Source: Liolophura sinensis (lineage: Eukaryota > Mollusca > Polyplacophora > Chitonida > Chitonidae). Taken from it: a stretch of 64,000 bases of DNA. How positions within the stretch are numbered: position 1 is the stretch's first letter; each line of letters starts with the position of its first letter. The DNA lies in assembly GCF_032854445.1 (NCBI RefSeq), contig NC_088306.1, forward strand, positions 10,628,193 through 10,692,192, written 5' to 3'. This document shows, piece after piece, positions 45,540 through 57,660 of the stretch. A program made the translations under genes and the position numbers. The notes under the pieces are model-generated. The model ran no database searches and had not been told where the DNA came from. It saw only the letters and a list, made by a program, of their open reading frames with translations.

Positions 45540-45618
<79 letters not shown>
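45540..45618. repeat. (AT)n microsatellite, about 80 bp
   Basis: A pure AT dinucleotide tract directly abutting the 5' edge of a truncated SINE-A. It is self-complementary and likely polymorphic. Confidence 0.98.
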
Positions 45619-45620
<2 letters not shown>

Positions 45621-45757
45621 TAGCCACCAACCTACGGATGGTCATGGGTTTCCCAGGGATCTGTCCGGTTTCCTCCTACCATAATACTAGCCGCCGTCGT
45701 ATAAGTGAAATATTCTTGAGTACGGTGTAAAGTAGCAATCAAATAAATAAAGAAATA
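45619..45757 (+). mobile_element. SINE-A copy, 5'-truncated, next to (AT)n
   Basis: It starts at GCTAGCCACCAACCTACGG and ends with ATTCTTGAGTACGGTG, an AGCAATCA motif and an (AAAT)n-like tail. Its 5' edge coincides with the end of the AT tract, so the element either inserted into the AT-rich target or the tract expanded afterwards. The TSD cannot be judged. Confidence 0.9.
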
Positions 45758-46865
45758 TCAAACTGACTATGGTGTAATTTACAGCAAGAGTTTACAATGA
45801 TCATGTCAATACTTGAGGCATGACCGTAGATATTGCATGACAAAACTTCCTTTTCACGATACTTCAAAAGTCTTCACTGGAAGGAAATACTTTCAAACGT
45901 ACATCCTTTTACAAAAGTGCTATCACCCAAACCACCGTGGTTTATATTCTTCAAAAGGGTTGAACGTTCACTTTTTTTTCTGTTCTGTCGTGAAGCACGA
46001 CATTTTGCCACCAAACACTTGTGACTAAATGATAACTAAGATCTTAGATAAACTTTGAACAGCGTATTGATAACTTTCATGTGTTCCAGGTCAATACTTT
46101 TCCATCAGCCTCACCTCTACTCCTACCCTCACTGTCCGTTAGGATACATTACTTCTTCAATGGGTTGGTATCATCAGTCTTAGCTCCAATTCACACGGCG
46201 ACAAAGAACTAGTGGTGGCAAGAATTGTCCCTTGGAATGCCATTTTCTTCTGCTTTTGTGGTTTTGTCGTGTGACCATGGAGCGACAAGCCTTATGTCCT
46301 TTCATGTTCTCCTTCCGCAAAAAACTTGTCATTTTAGACTTATGCCGACATGGTAAAGGGAGATAAGATTGACCTGATTTGCGCTATAATTTGTCCGTGA
46401 GTCCGCCTGGGGCAGAGCTGATGGCGAGATCGTGAGGTGGCCATTTGTCACTCTCTAGGGAGATACATCTTTCGCCAGGGTCCAAGTAAAGTATTCAATC
46501 CATAAAAGACAAGATTGATTCTAATGTTAACCCAGCTATATTCGTTAATTCGGTAGCCACGAGTTCCGTCGTCCTTGACAGCGGGACTTGAAGTTGTGTA
46601 GTATCAGAGAATAAAAGGGGATACCTGAAATGAATGCATGATGTACAAAGATGAAGAACCCGTCTGCGCTGTGTATCCAACAAAATGTGAAGATGGGGAC
46701 TTTGGGTAATGATTTGGCCTAAATATTATTACCACTCCAAGAAAACATACAAAGATATTCACATTGTTGCCAGTGCTTTATATTCAGATTGCAACGAAGT
46801 CGCACGCAATAATTAGTGGCGTAATACCAAACCACTGACATCGATAACCAGATGTGTAACTCTTT
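45758..46865. other. Unique spacer
   Basis: No gene, SINE or tandem repeat was recognised. Confidence 0.45.
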
Positions 46866-47012
46866 ACTCTCTGGCCGTACGTGGAAAGATCAGTAAGCAG
46901 TTTACGGATGTTCGTGGGTTTACCCAGGGCGCTTACCGGTTCCTCCCACCATCATGATGGCAGCCGTGGTATAAATGAGTGCGGCGTAAAAACCACTCAA
47001 ATAAATAAATAT
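46866..47012 (+). mobile_element. SINE-A copy, 5'-truncated and decayed
   Basis: CTCTCTGGCCGTACGTGGAA, then TTACGGATGTTCGTGGGTTT, then GTGCGGCGTAAAAACCACTC and (AAAT)n. The AAATATTCTTGA part of the tail is deleted. No TSD. Confidence 0.85.
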
Positions 47013-48884
47013 TTAAGTTTAACACCCTTTATTAATTAAGTCTAGAAATTTACTTGATTTGAAGTCTATATATTTGGTATCTCCGTTGCTTTTTGCATGT
47101 ATTTATTTCGTTTACATGATGTGTCTACACAACGAAGTTACCTGTCTACGCGCGATGTTTTAACTCGTCCTCAATTCATACTGCATGACTGCCTTTCTTC
47201 ATCGAGTATCAAGTAGCTATCTTTCAGTATATCAGCAGTCTCTTTTCGCGATCTTGGTACAACCATCTACTATCTCCTAACTGATGAAGGCACGTTTAGA
47301 TGTCTGGTTTTCATTGAGGAAGTTTGCTAGCAACATTTTTTGACTCTGAAAATTCGTCCGTTGCTTTCGTGCTATATCTAACTTATTGAACGCCTGAACC
47401 AGATTTGCCATCGTAAAAAAGTGAATTATTGCTTTGACGAAGCACATCCATTTTACCTTGAATAAATGGGTCATACGTTGGAAATGCGGTGTTGTCGTAA
47501 ATACTTCGATGTCAGATTGTGTTCGTAAATTCTCCATGAGACGGTGCTCATGGGGATGGCGTGTCTTTGGGTACATAATGCAATTTGCGTTCAAATCATA
47601 TTTTATAAGATGAACATCGTTGGTGATATACTTGATTTTGGAACCTTAGGGAAGATGATGTATTTATCAAAACTTTTCCAGTATGGAAAAACACAAAGTG
47701 TAATTTCTTGAGAGAAAAGAATGAAATAAAACGTGTTTTTAATATGACAACTTCACTGCACGGTCAGCCCTATCTAACGCGTAGTTATAAAATATTGCCC
47801 TTTGTTTCGGTAAAGTTGTCGGAAAACACATTTCGATTCAAGCGTTTAGTTTCGCAATTTAGGTGAAATCGAGATAAATCTGAACTCAAAATGTCAGGAG
47901 CCAAATTATCAAGATAAATGAATGTCGATTTATTGTTTTCCCTGCTACCCTGGTCAGGATCTATAGGCAGCAGTTCTCCTAGGCACTCAGGTATAGGAAC
48001 TCGATCGCACGGCCGGCTTCAATGTCACCGATTAAAGAGAGCTCCGCAATACATACAGATTAAAATCGGAGACCGTTGAAGAAGAGTCATCAAATAGTAA
48101 TATTCTGTATGTGATGATTATTCCTTTCATCGCACGCAGTTGTTAGAATTAATGTTTTGTGATTCGCCTACTTTGCTCGGGTTTCAATTTAGACCTTCAG
48201 CAACGGGATCCAATCCTCATCAGCTTTTTCCACTAAGTCGGTGAAGAACTCGTCTCGCTTACGCCATTTTTCATGTTACCTGGGCGCCAGGTGAAAATCA
48301 TCTTGGCGCTGAGAAAATTAACAAAACCGCTGGCGATTTACTTAAACAAAAGGTTGAGTGAAACCTAACTGAGGGGTGTCTGTTGCCGTGTCATAGTGTG
48401 AATAGTTTGACCGTTATCTGTTTCTGTGGCTACGTGATCTTATCTACTTTAGGGAACAACGGCTCTACAAAACTCTCCAAGGGTTCGTGCTTTGTCAGTT
48501 CTAATGAATTTCCGAGTTTCTCCCATATTTCCTGACTTCTGCAATCAGTCTTGTTTCTGAACTAATGTTGTCAGGTAATAGTTTGTATTTAATAAATCAC
48601 CCCGCTTTAAAGACAAACCTTTTTGCCTGTTTTATAATTCATTATTCATTATATCTTGGACTAGACCTTCACTTGTAGAACCCCACCACTAAATTGGTTC
48701 TTATTTGCTAACATTTGGTTGGTGGACATCACGTTTTAAGCATTGACCATAAGCCAGTTACATATGTTAACCGTGAAGTTTTTAAATATCTTATAAACAG
48801 ACAGAAAGCGATTATTGTTTCGGGTGTGTCTTTTTGGCATTTATAGTCAAACTCTGCTCACCAACCCGAATATCACACGTCTAG
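47013..48884. other. Unique AT-rich spacer
   Basis: The minus-strand 105-codon frame at 47277-47594 has no recognised domain. A CCTGGGCGCCAGG palindrome lies at about 48280. Nothing else was recognised. Confidence 0.4.
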
Positions 48885-48985
48885 ATACCACCCCCTGGGA
48901 ATCCCGTGTCCTCATCCACACATTTTGAGCACGGTCGTAAAAGTTAAAACTCTTGAGATCAACAATCAAATAACTAAAGAAATCA
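48885..48985 (+). mobile_element. Decayed SINE-A tail
   Basis: GTCGTAAAAGTTAAAACTCT, then TGAGATCAACAATCAAATAA, parallels the family tail GTCGTATAAGTGAAATATTC, TTGAG, CACCAATCAAATAA with a deletion of the TACGGCGTAAAA part. Confidence 0.55.
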
Positions 48986-49118
48986 GGGTATATGGTAATA
49001 AAGATGGCCTTGGTCTTTAATAGTATATTTAAGTTTCTTAGTTTAAACAAAAACTTAGCTAAACTTACCCGCTATGTCTGTTTCCTTGCATAAATGTTAA
49101 TCGTATGCACATATCGAC

Positions 49119-49150
49119 AAAAAAAAAAACCAAAAAAAAAAAAAAAAAAA
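49119..49150. repeat. A-rich run
   Basis: Two A-runs (about 10 and 19) separated by CC. No retroelement could be assigned to the run in either direction. Confidence 0.9.
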
Positions 49151-49750
49151 TACAGACTGCATGGAATCCTTCCGATGATTGTTTTTGTACCCAAAACTAA
49201 AGACAATAGCTATACGTGTGAAATGAATGGACTGAAATTCGGCTAAACGTAGCTTTGCCCTTTGCAAAAAGATCTTTTCAGTTACATGCGTATAAACCAT
49301 GTGTAAAGCTGGAAGCTCATGCTGTGAGGGGTGACTGTTATCTTGCCTCATATCGCGGTGTTGGGCGAAGACTACCTCTACATCCCGGGAATGGCAACTA
49401 TCGCAAAGTTTGATCAAAGCATTCTGTATCTCTTGATCACACACACTAAGGTCTGCCTGTAGTTCTAACTATTATCTGCCGCCCTCAGCATGGATTTACA
49501 GGCTTCTACAACAGGTGTTCTCCAGGTCTCGCATATCTAGAGCAGGTATCTGTCAAATAGTAGAAAGTAGGACGAAGTTACTTCTTCCTGAATCTCATGG
49601 CCACATGTGTTAAAATGGGTGAATATTAAGATTTTACAACATAGTGAAAAGTATTCAGGGAGATCATACAAGTTTGGTCATCGAGCTGGTGATCTGTCTC
49701 GACATGTCACCATCTGATGTGACCAGACGTGGTCATCCGGACTTAGGCTT
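49151..49750. other. Unique spacer
   Basis: No structure was recognised. Confidence 0.4.
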
Positions 49751-49874
49751 CATTATCTCTGGCCAAGATAGCATCATTTGTGGCCACAACATATCATTTG
49801 TGGCCACAGCACATAATTTGTGGCCATAGCACATCATCTGTGATCGAAGCTGGTCATCTGTGGTCAGATGACAT
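49751..49874. repeat. 20-bp tandem repeat
   Basis: Five 20-bp units at 49775, 49795, 49815, 49835 and 49855 are built on CATTTGTGGCCACAACATAT. The last two are diverged (CATCTGTGATCGAAGCTGGT, CATCTGTGGTCAGATGACAT). Degenerate TGGTCATC words precede the array from about 49730. Confidence 0.85.
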
Positions 49875-52159
49875 ATTTTTGAAAAAATGACTTTGAAAAG
49901 AAGAAAGTGCGCATATCTTTCGTAGTAAAACATGCCTATAACTAAGTGGTACAACTTTTTGAATAGCTTTGGAATGGTTTTGTCTATACCGGTAATATTA
50001 ATGTATATTCAGATCTTTGCAGTGAAGCAGTAAAAAGAAATCTTAACACCATTAATACAACAATATACAAAAACCATATCACACACATGTATATAGGTTT
50101 TACAATAGCTTAGAAAGTGTATCCGTGCACAGAATCAGTGCTGAATTGCCAGTGTCGTCTTGCTCGGAGTTTTTCCCCAGGAATTTTATATGATGACAGT
50201 GGAGCAGTCTATCATGTCATTAGCCAGAAAAAAGGGCCTAAATTTATAAGCTTAATGCGGGACAAACATCGCTGTCCAGGGCACTTTCAATAAGCTAAAG
50301 GCAAGTCGACGTGTTTGTTGATGGGATATAGACCATGCAAATGGTATTTGTTGCATCTACTGTTGGCTAAAGCTTCTGGAATTGCCCACTGGTTAATGGT
50401 CATCAAACAGAGTGGGGAATAATTAATTAGTCAGCCATGTATATAGAGTAGCTGGTCATCGAGTGTTTTCTTTGACATGCTGATTAACAATGTATTATGA
50501 CCATTTGGGATTTTCATATTGCCAAATTACAATGATATCGAACTTGGGAAGGAAGTATTTTGCTAGTCCAATAAAGCTGGTTTAACCTTACACGAAAGTA
50601 TACCTTGCTGACAGCTTTACATTTAAAAGGTGGCCGCCGAATAGATTGTCTTCAATAGTGAAACTAGATTGGCTAACTTTTTCTACGATGAGCTGGCTAC
50701 AACATACAGAGAGAAACTTTAAAAACGAGATTAGCAAAGTTCTTGTCACAATTAGAAAAGCTGATTGCTATGAAGGTCAGAGGAAATCTTTCAGGTATAA
50801 CCAAATGAGCCTGTTTCGAATGCATCTTTACATTATTGATGGAACAGAATTTTCAGAAATATCCGGCCACCATGTGGTGACTGTTGGTTAAGTCAAGAGC
50901 CTCGCTGACATTTAGGCTGGTGGAGTTGGGCGGTTATCCTTGGCAGAGCTAACCAGTTGGTTAATAGTTGGGAAAACCATCCAAGCCCGCGTTAAACATC
51001 GACTTGTCATGTCTGGTAAGACCCGGCCTTCATTCCGTGCGGTTCCGTGTTTCGAATCGTGCGACGTGCCGACCAAAATTTGTCGACCAAGATTAGAGAT
51101 ATTAACAATTTCCTCCATCGGCCGCACAGATAATTGTGCGATGTGGACTTGTCTTCCCTTGGCCTACCCTCGGCCCTGCCTCCCTCGTTCAGTCTGTTTG
51201 CTCAGTCGGTGTTGTGCGTGAGGGGATGGGAATCACCCACTGGGCTCTTTTCTTTTCTGAGACAGCTTTTGTTTCACTGTGTGCTTGTAGGAGTATTTTC
51301 ACTAGTCACTGCACCATGCGTACTTGTCATCCTGAGGCCCGAACCAAGGCACGTTGAGCACCCGAACCTTTTTTTCTGCGGAATCCGGACAGAGGTAGTG
51401 GGCCTGGAATACTTGGTAGAGAATGAGTGATAAAGCCCTGGTGAGACTCGGTAATCCAAGACTTTCCCCATATTAAAATGTTTGGGGCAGGGGGATAATT
51501 TCAGCGGATTCTGCTCGGTTTTCTCAGCAACCCGTCATCAACCAATTGTCAATTTTAATATTATTCTTTGCCAGTCTAAATCTGTTCAGACTTGTTATCC
51601 ATACGTGTCGGCGACGGGCGATTCCCTGAGCGCGGACCTCAGTGAAAACCAAAGACAAAAAACAACTATCTCTGTCCCTTGTGCAGACGAAATTGAATTT
51701 CTTAACGTTATTTCCGCCCAATAGAGTGACAAGTAAAAGCAGTTTGAAAAAAAATCCTGCGTGTATTCTTTGAGCACTTGGAGTGATATTTAGACCTAAT
51801 TTCCAGTTGGGCTCTAGTCACCTTGGGATTGTGCCACATAAAACAACTTTTATGGCGAAACCTCGGTCAACTTCTGATGTTATTGTAACCGAAACGTAAA
51901 GCTCCTATGTCTGCTTTATGTCATCAATCACAGAGTGGCTTGGTCTTGATGAATCTTATACTCAGCTCCTAGATTGACCCATTGATTTTTCATATTTGAA
52001 AAATTGAGTATTTTTATTTTATAGAATGAAGAATTCTCCGAGGAATAGTTTTTACTTAAACGCCAGATTCGCCATGTCGCCGAGGAAGCTGAGCCTTGGT
52101 CCAAACTAAACATATCCTCCCAAGCCCCCGTGGGTTTCTGCCTGCCTCAAGCTCCATGT
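49875..52159. other. Spacer with two CpG-richer patches
   Basis: 50920-51130 and 51590-51640 are richer in CpG (for example CGTGCGACGTGCCGACC; GTGTCGGCGACGGGCGATTC). A plus-strand 98-codon frame at 51134-51430 is hydrophobic, but there is no domain and the opposite strand is also open. A weak tRNA-like word, GTGTTTCGAATCGTGCG, lies at about 51047. I see no gene. Confidence 0.35.
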
Positions 52160-52440
52160 CGTCTGTTATTGCGAGTTAATTAATAGAGTTTGGTCGGGGT
52201 CAGATTTGATCTCGTCCTAATCCCGTTATCCATTATCCGATCCCTAAGATCATAGCGTCTCCGAAGCGCCTCCGATTTCTTATATCTGACCAGCTCTTTG
52301 ACCAGTGCCTGTGGGAGACAACAGACAGCTGGAAAAACAATTAGGCCAAAGCGGGGATGAGTCGTATCATACTGTAGAAGAACGTATCGGATGAATCTTC
52401 CTGGCAACCGGTCTTATATACGGAAAGCTGACGAAAGAGG
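52160..52440. promoter_or_regulatory. Candidate cis-regulatory island with OTX/GATA-type words
   Basis: It contains GAGTTAATTAATAG, then CCTAATCCCGTTATCCATTA and TCCGATCCCTAAGATCAT, that is, a TAATCC (K50 homeodomain, OTX/PITX type) word beside TTATC/GATC words. AACAATTAGGCC follows at about 52338. The 10-mer CTAATCCCGT recurs in the block at 60040-60930. A 75-codon minus-strand frame (52180-52407) overlaps it and is probably incidental. Confidence 0.35.
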
Positions 52441-52792
52441 CGTGTGATGTTTTTGTCTGGGAAGCGAAATGACGAAAACCTTAGTCATCTAGAGCTCGGC
52501 AATATCATGGAATTCTTGTGGAAGAATCACTGCACCATTCAACCACGTTTTGTTTTTGCCGTAACAGATATATGAAGTAGCTGTATTTATCAGATCGTTG
52601 AAACAAGCTATGGTTATTACCTTTGTTCCAAAAAGCAATGCATAAATCAGTTGATGGCGTTAGCCAATGAGACTTTGAAATTTTACACGGCGTCACCCAG
52701 ATGTTCAGATTGTATATTAGTTAATTTGCTGATCCAAGACTAGCCTCAAAGAGTGGAGCCTTTCTCAAAATTGCATGTGAGCATCGTGTCTC
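52441..52792. other. Unique spacer
   Basis: Nothing recognised. Confidence 0.4.
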
Positions 52793-52803
52793 GACCACAC
52801 CAG

Positions 52804-53206
52804 GACCGGCCCCGATGCTTAGCTGCTAGATCGTCTGCTTCGGGAGCGGTAGACCCAGGGTCAATCCTGGGTCAGGTCACACCTAAGACCTTACAGAGGA
52901 AGTTGTAGCTTCCTCGCTTGGCGTTCATCATAAGGGGGATAGTGCAACGACTGGTTGACCCGTATCAGTATAATGGCTCGGGTGGTTCGCTTACTTGCAT
53001 CCGGTAAGTCGTCTTAGTGAAACAGCACTAGACAAAAGAGCACTCTAAGGACTCCTTCGTCGTCATATGACTGAAAAATTGTTCAGTACGATGTTAAACC
53101 CTAAGCACTCACTCACACTCACTCACACTCACTCACTCACACTCACTCACAATCACTCACACACTCACTCACACACTCACTCACACACTCACTCACTCAC
53201 TCATTT
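52804..53206 (+). mobile_element. SINE-B, complete, perfect 11-bp TSD
   Basis: Reference copy of the second SINE family, 403 bp. The tRNA-like head has an A box (TTAGCTGCTAGATCG) and a B box (GGGTCAATCCTGG). A body follows (CAGAGGAAGTTGTAGCTTCC, GGTTGACCCGTATCAGTATA, CAGCACTAGACAAAAGAGCA). The 3' tail is CGTCATATGACTGAAAAATT, GTTCAGTACGATGTTAAACC and a long (CACTCA/ACTC)n tract. The TSD GACCACACCAG is at 52793-52803 and 53207-53217. Elements with this tail are widespread in molluscs. Confidence 0.95.
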
Positions 53207-53266
53207 GACCACACCAGAATTCTCTGTCGCATAAATGAAGAATTCATGAGTAGAACACCATTTACC

Positions 53267-53443
53267 CAGCTCTTACTGGCTTCCTCTCTGGCCGTACGGG
53301 GGAAGGTCTGCAGCAGCCTGCGGATGGTCGTGGGTTTCCCCCGGGCTCTGCCCGGTTTCCACCCACTACAATGCTTTACGCCGTCGTATAAGTGAAATAT
53401 TCTTGAGTACGGCGTAAAACACCAATCAAATAAATAAATAAAT
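53267..53443 (+). mobile_element. SINE-A copy, 5'-truncated
   Basis: It starts CCAGCTCTTACTGGCTTCCT just after the B box, has a near-consensus body (GGTTTCCCCCGGGCTCTGCC), and ends ATTCTTGAGTACGGCG and (AAAT)n. It lies 50 bp after the SINE-B TSD. No clear TSD of its own. Confidence 0.93.
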
Positions 53444-55634
53444 AACTAGAAATCATCTTGCACAGACAGTAGTCATTTGGAAACATTACGAGTTGAGGAT
53501 CAAGCAGTAAGAAGAGGAAACAGCGGTAAACGCTTTTAGCTGCTGTGATCACTTTGGTAGTTTTCTTTCTAATAAAGCTTATGTTTTACACGTTTGTACA
53601 TCTGGTGCTTACGTCATTCACGTGGGCAGTTGCAGTGGAATTTTGAATTTATATGCATTCTGTTGCATGCCATAGTAACGTTACGGTTTATTTAGGCGTT
53701 AGAAATTGTAACTAAACTGCAATATATGCACAATGATGTATATGGAGTAATTAACAGTGTGTTCTTAAACTGCTGCAGTTAAATGGCGAGGACTATATTC
53801 AATCTATGCATGGATGATATGTATGTGACATGTGACACTGTGCTCTAAATGCATCTTTTGTAATCACCAAACGGGTTTCATAGACATCCTTTGAGAGCCA
53901 ATAGTCACGATGTGCATATCACCAGTTGTAAGTAATTTTTCGCACGTATATGCACCCTTGGAAGAGATGAATAACTCGATTTAAACACGTGACATCCGAA
54001 CATACCTTATAAAATTTATTGTAATCCAGAACTATTCTACTTGTATATAAAACGCAACTTATACACTACCTTGATCAACGATTTCACTCATTCGAACGAC
54101 AGGTCATATTCTGGCATGGTAATACTTGAATAACGAATTCATTCTTGCGCCTTTCCAACATCTCTGAAAACTGTTGACTGCTTCTCTTTGTATGCTTCCG
54201 TCCTAATTTCGCACTTTGTATACTTTCTAAGTTTTTTGGTGGTTTGTGTTAGGCCTTGTGACTATTGACCTGGAACGTCCATATTCGTTGACGGCTGGTA
54301 TACGAATGTCGTTTTTGACGCACAGATTCTACCAAAGTGGAATCTTTCAACCACTTTCTAATTCTTTCAAACAAGTTCCCAAGACGAGATTTACTTCCAT
54401 ATTCTTCCCCTGTGCAGTTAAGTTTTCGTGTATACACTTTCTTACTCAGCATGATGCACATGCGCTCTCCAACTGATCTAATGGCATTCTGATGTGAGAC
54501 ACAAGCGAGTTAGCATTAAAGGCAAAAGTGAAAACAAAATTAAACATAATAGTTGAATTTGTTACCAAAAAGCTTTTATTGTCAACATATGCTCAGCAAT
54601 TCCCCTTTCTTGATTAAATCGATATATTCTAAATTAAACGTAATACCTGTCTTTGTGAAAACTTTCCCATGTTATTTCAGCTCCATTTCTTTCTTCAATC
54701 CATCTTTCTTGACCGAGTGATCAGCTGTAAATGAAGTATAACAATACAGCTATAACACACATTTACACAGTAACAAGTAAAAAAAATCACTGGGTGGTAC
54801 AGTAAGTTCGTGCTCTACATGTTTACGAGATTTTATAACTCTGTCGTTTTCCAATTAGACGATTCACGAAGAAATATGTGAGGCAATCTGCATAGTGTCA
54901 TCATTCACGTCACGATGTACCGCAGAAAAATTACTTGTTATAAAACCTTAGTAGCAAAAAAAGAAGATTTTCAAGTTGCCAAAATATTCAATATACACAA
55001 AAGTGCTAATATATGTCATTGTCATTTTTAAATTATGCACGAAGACTATATTTTGCCAGAAGAACTGACTTGGTTTTTGGGCGGTTATCCCGTTTGGCGA
55101 ATATCATAAAAACATGAGCGACAAGAGACTGAGCAAAGGGAAGTAACCATTCTAGATTTTCGCATAGCATTTTCCCCCTGAATCAAACTATATGTTTACT
55201 AGGAGTTTGCACATATTGTTTAATATACAAAAAATACTCTGTACTTATAGAATTAAATACAATACCCCTATCTGTGTTTTTGTAAAGTTTCACGGTCAGC
55301 AGTTTTATGCGAATTAATGCTAATCTAACATTAATTAATTGTTGATCCATTGCAATGTTTTGTGCAGCTATGCCGAGGCATTGTGAGGCGCTGTGCAGTT
55401 AGCTGAATGTTCTGTAAATGTGGAGTCAAATTCACCTCAGTGAAAAACAACAATGATAGTATTCACGCATGCTACACAGGCCGTAAAATACACAACAGTA
55501 CATACGATTTACGCCATCCACCCAAACCGTAATAAAACAGAGTATAATGAAAAGAGCAGATCATGAATTCTAAAGGAAAAATAATTGCGGTAAATACCCG
55601 CGAAACTGTATTTTGCATGCCGAATCGACTAACT
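53444..55634. other. Unique AT-rich spacer
   Basis: Short open frames on both strands at 54246-54476 show no recognised domain. No repeat or regulatory cluster was recognised. Confidence 0.45.
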
Positions 55635-55710
55635 TATACATCTCTGTATGGTTCCTTGTATAAGTGAAATATTCATAAGCCCGATCTTAAACTTCAATTT
55701 AATAAATAAA
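55635..55710 (+). mobile_element. Decayed SINE-A tail fragment
   Basis: CCTTGTATAAGTGAAATATT, then CATAAGCCCGATCTTAAACT and AATAAATAAATC, correspond to the last 70 bp of the family with many substitutions. Confidence 0.6.
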
Positions 55711-55901
55711 TCTGAAGACAAGTCGAAGTATACAAAGAAGAGTATACACAAAACTGAATATGTCTATTTTCTGATGTTATGATTCGACACGTTTGTGGGA
55801 AAAAATAGCGAATGTTTTTGTTCGTATGAAAACCGCGATCGGCTTTAAGCGATCGTTGACTGCCCTGGCCGTATATAACACTTTAATACAGATCAGACTC
55901 G

Positions 55902-55970
55902 TATAGTTACTTAATGTTGTAATGTATAGTTACTTAATGCTGTAATGTATAGCTACATAATGTAAATAAT
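55902..55970. repeat. 23-bp tandem repeat
   Basis: Three copies of TATAGTTACTTAATG plus TTGTAATG, the third diverged (TATAGCTACATAATG). It leads into a longer degenerate repeat region. Confidence 0.8.
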
Positions 55971-56600
55971 GAAATTACTGTATGGATTACATACATATTT
56001 ACATTGCTGCATGGTTAATATAGTTAAATTACCAGTCGTTTATAGTTACACAGTTGAAAATGCTAGAGGTTAAATTGCGGTACAGTATAATATAGGTGCA
56101 TGTATATGTAGACATGTATCTTCAGTAGCCTGCGGATGGTCGTGGGTTTCTCCTGGGCTCTGCCTAGTTTCCCACCACCATAATACTGGCCGCGTGGTAT
56201 ATGTGAAATATTCTTGAGTACGACGTGAAACACCAATGAAATAAATAAATAAATAAATATATGGACATTGCTGCACGTGGCATGTATACTGTGGCTACAT
56301 TGTTGAACAGGCTAAATGTATGTGTGTGTAGTCACATTACTGTACAGTAATATGTATACATGTATTAGTATTTACAATACTGTACAAACAGATACGTATA
56401 ACTATATTTCTGCACATGTCATAAATACATGCAGATACACTGTAGTATGTCATATAAATGTTTGTGTATGGCGTTAAACAACAATCAGATAATTTTTAAA
56501 AAATTGTCACATACGAAGATATCTGTATATTGCTGTACATATCATAAACACACACACATATAGTTACATTGCTGTAGACGTGCGATCTGTTTATTTGTAC
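55971..56600. repeat. Degenerate AT-rich repeat interrupted by a SINE
   Basis: Words such as TACATTGCTGCATGG, GACATTGCTGCACGTGGCAT, CACATTACTGTACAG, TATATTGCTGTACATATCAT and TTACATTGCTGTAGACGTG recur at irregular spacing of roughly 40-60 bp. A truncated SINE-A at 56120-56262 sits inside and splits the array. I read it as an eroded minisatellite that predates the SINE insertion. Another SINE-tail-like word (GGCGTTAAACAACAATCAGA) lies at about 56469. Confidence 0.55.
56120..56262 (+). mobile_element. SINE-A copy, 5'-truncated
   Basis: It starts at AGTAGCCTGCGGATGGTCG and ends ATTCTTGAGTACGACG, a CACCAATGA motif and (AAAT)n. A possible imperfect TSD (ATATGTAGACAT versus ATATGGACAT) flanks it, compatible with insertion into the surrounding AT-rich repeat. 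Confidence 0.9.
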
Positions 56601-57559
56601 ATGTACACGAAAGCTGTATTAAAATAATATTGGGCATGGTAGACGTATGGTATAAACGCCAGTGTTATTCCTTTGTTTCGTACCTATATACATTGTCCGT
56701 ATAGATGAGGGCAGTTTAAACACGGGAATTTTGTTGAAAGACGCATTTTTGTTAAGCTGTAAAGAGTAGTAAGGCCGATGAAAACAATTCAGTATTGCAA
56801 CAAAGAGATTTCACTATAACCATTATCTTGCAGAGAATGTAGACATAGGAAACCTGTGAAATTTGATGTTTTCACTCTTTTATTTTTTTTTGTTTCTGGC
56901 CATACATCGCTGAAATGATAATATTAGCTTTATACCTTTGCACTGAAATGGCTTTGAGAATGGCAGTGTTTGCGTTGCTGTACACTCCTCACCCAGCCTT
57001 CTGTTTTACCCCCAGAACATCATTTCATCAGCAATGACTAACTGTTAATGTAACGGTTTACCTTTCCAGCAGCATTGCTCACTACACACAGACACTATCC
57101 TGTTCCATCGACCAATGGCTACCATTGTTTCATCCAGATTTATACCGCGCTGAATTATAACGCCAAGCAGACACATGTGTTTTCACAGCTGAAGTTTCTC
57201 ATTGCTTGTCAAGAATGACAGTACAGTAATTGTATTGTTGCAGTTTTATTATTGATCCAGTACCCATAGCCTCACTGCTTCTGTTTCTCCTATTCTCGGT
57301 TTCCATAGATAGATGTCCTCCAAAATGCCATGTGGCATTATTTACATGTTCAGTTTTATAGATCCACTTATTCATTCATTTGTTTTAAGAATTCACTTCT
57401 ATAATTTCACTTAAAGTGTGAAGAAAGACATCCGACACAATTAATTTTTTTTTTTATTGTTGTAGTTTTATATGCGTTACGAGGATTTTAGAATCTATTT
57501 ATGTATTCTAAGACTCTTTCACACTATAGTCTAGACATTTTATGCTTATTTATTGACAG
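56601..57559. other. Unique AT-rich spacer
   Basis: T-runs lie near 56880 and 57445. Nothing else was recognised. Confidence 0.45.
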
Positions 57560-57660
57560 ATTACCCAGGGCCCCCCTGCTTCCCTCAACTCATAAAACTG
57601 CCCGCCATCGTATAATTAAAAAGTTTGAATATGACAAGAAGCAACAATCAAATAATTAAC
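57560..57660 (+). mobile_element. Decayed SINE-A tail
   Basis: ACCCAGGGCCCCCCTGCTTC, then CTGCCCGCCATCGTATAATT, then GAATATGACAAGAAGCAACA and ATCAAATAATTAA. This is the family order with heavy substitution. Confidence 0.6.

Noticed and set aside
51134-51430. 98-codon hydrophobic plus-strand frame
   Set aside because: Another plus frame and a minus frame are open over the same DNA, there is no recognised domain, and hydrophobicity follows from a T-rich second codon position.
52180-52407. 75-codon minus-strand frame with an R/K-rich C-terminal half
   Set aside because: It looks slightly protein-like but has no recognised family or splice sites, and it overlaps a cluster of homeodomain-type motifs that better explains the complexity.
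53108-53204. CRISPR-like or independent satellite array
   Set aside because: The ACTC/CACTC repeat is the simple tail of the complete SINE-B and is bounded by its TSD.
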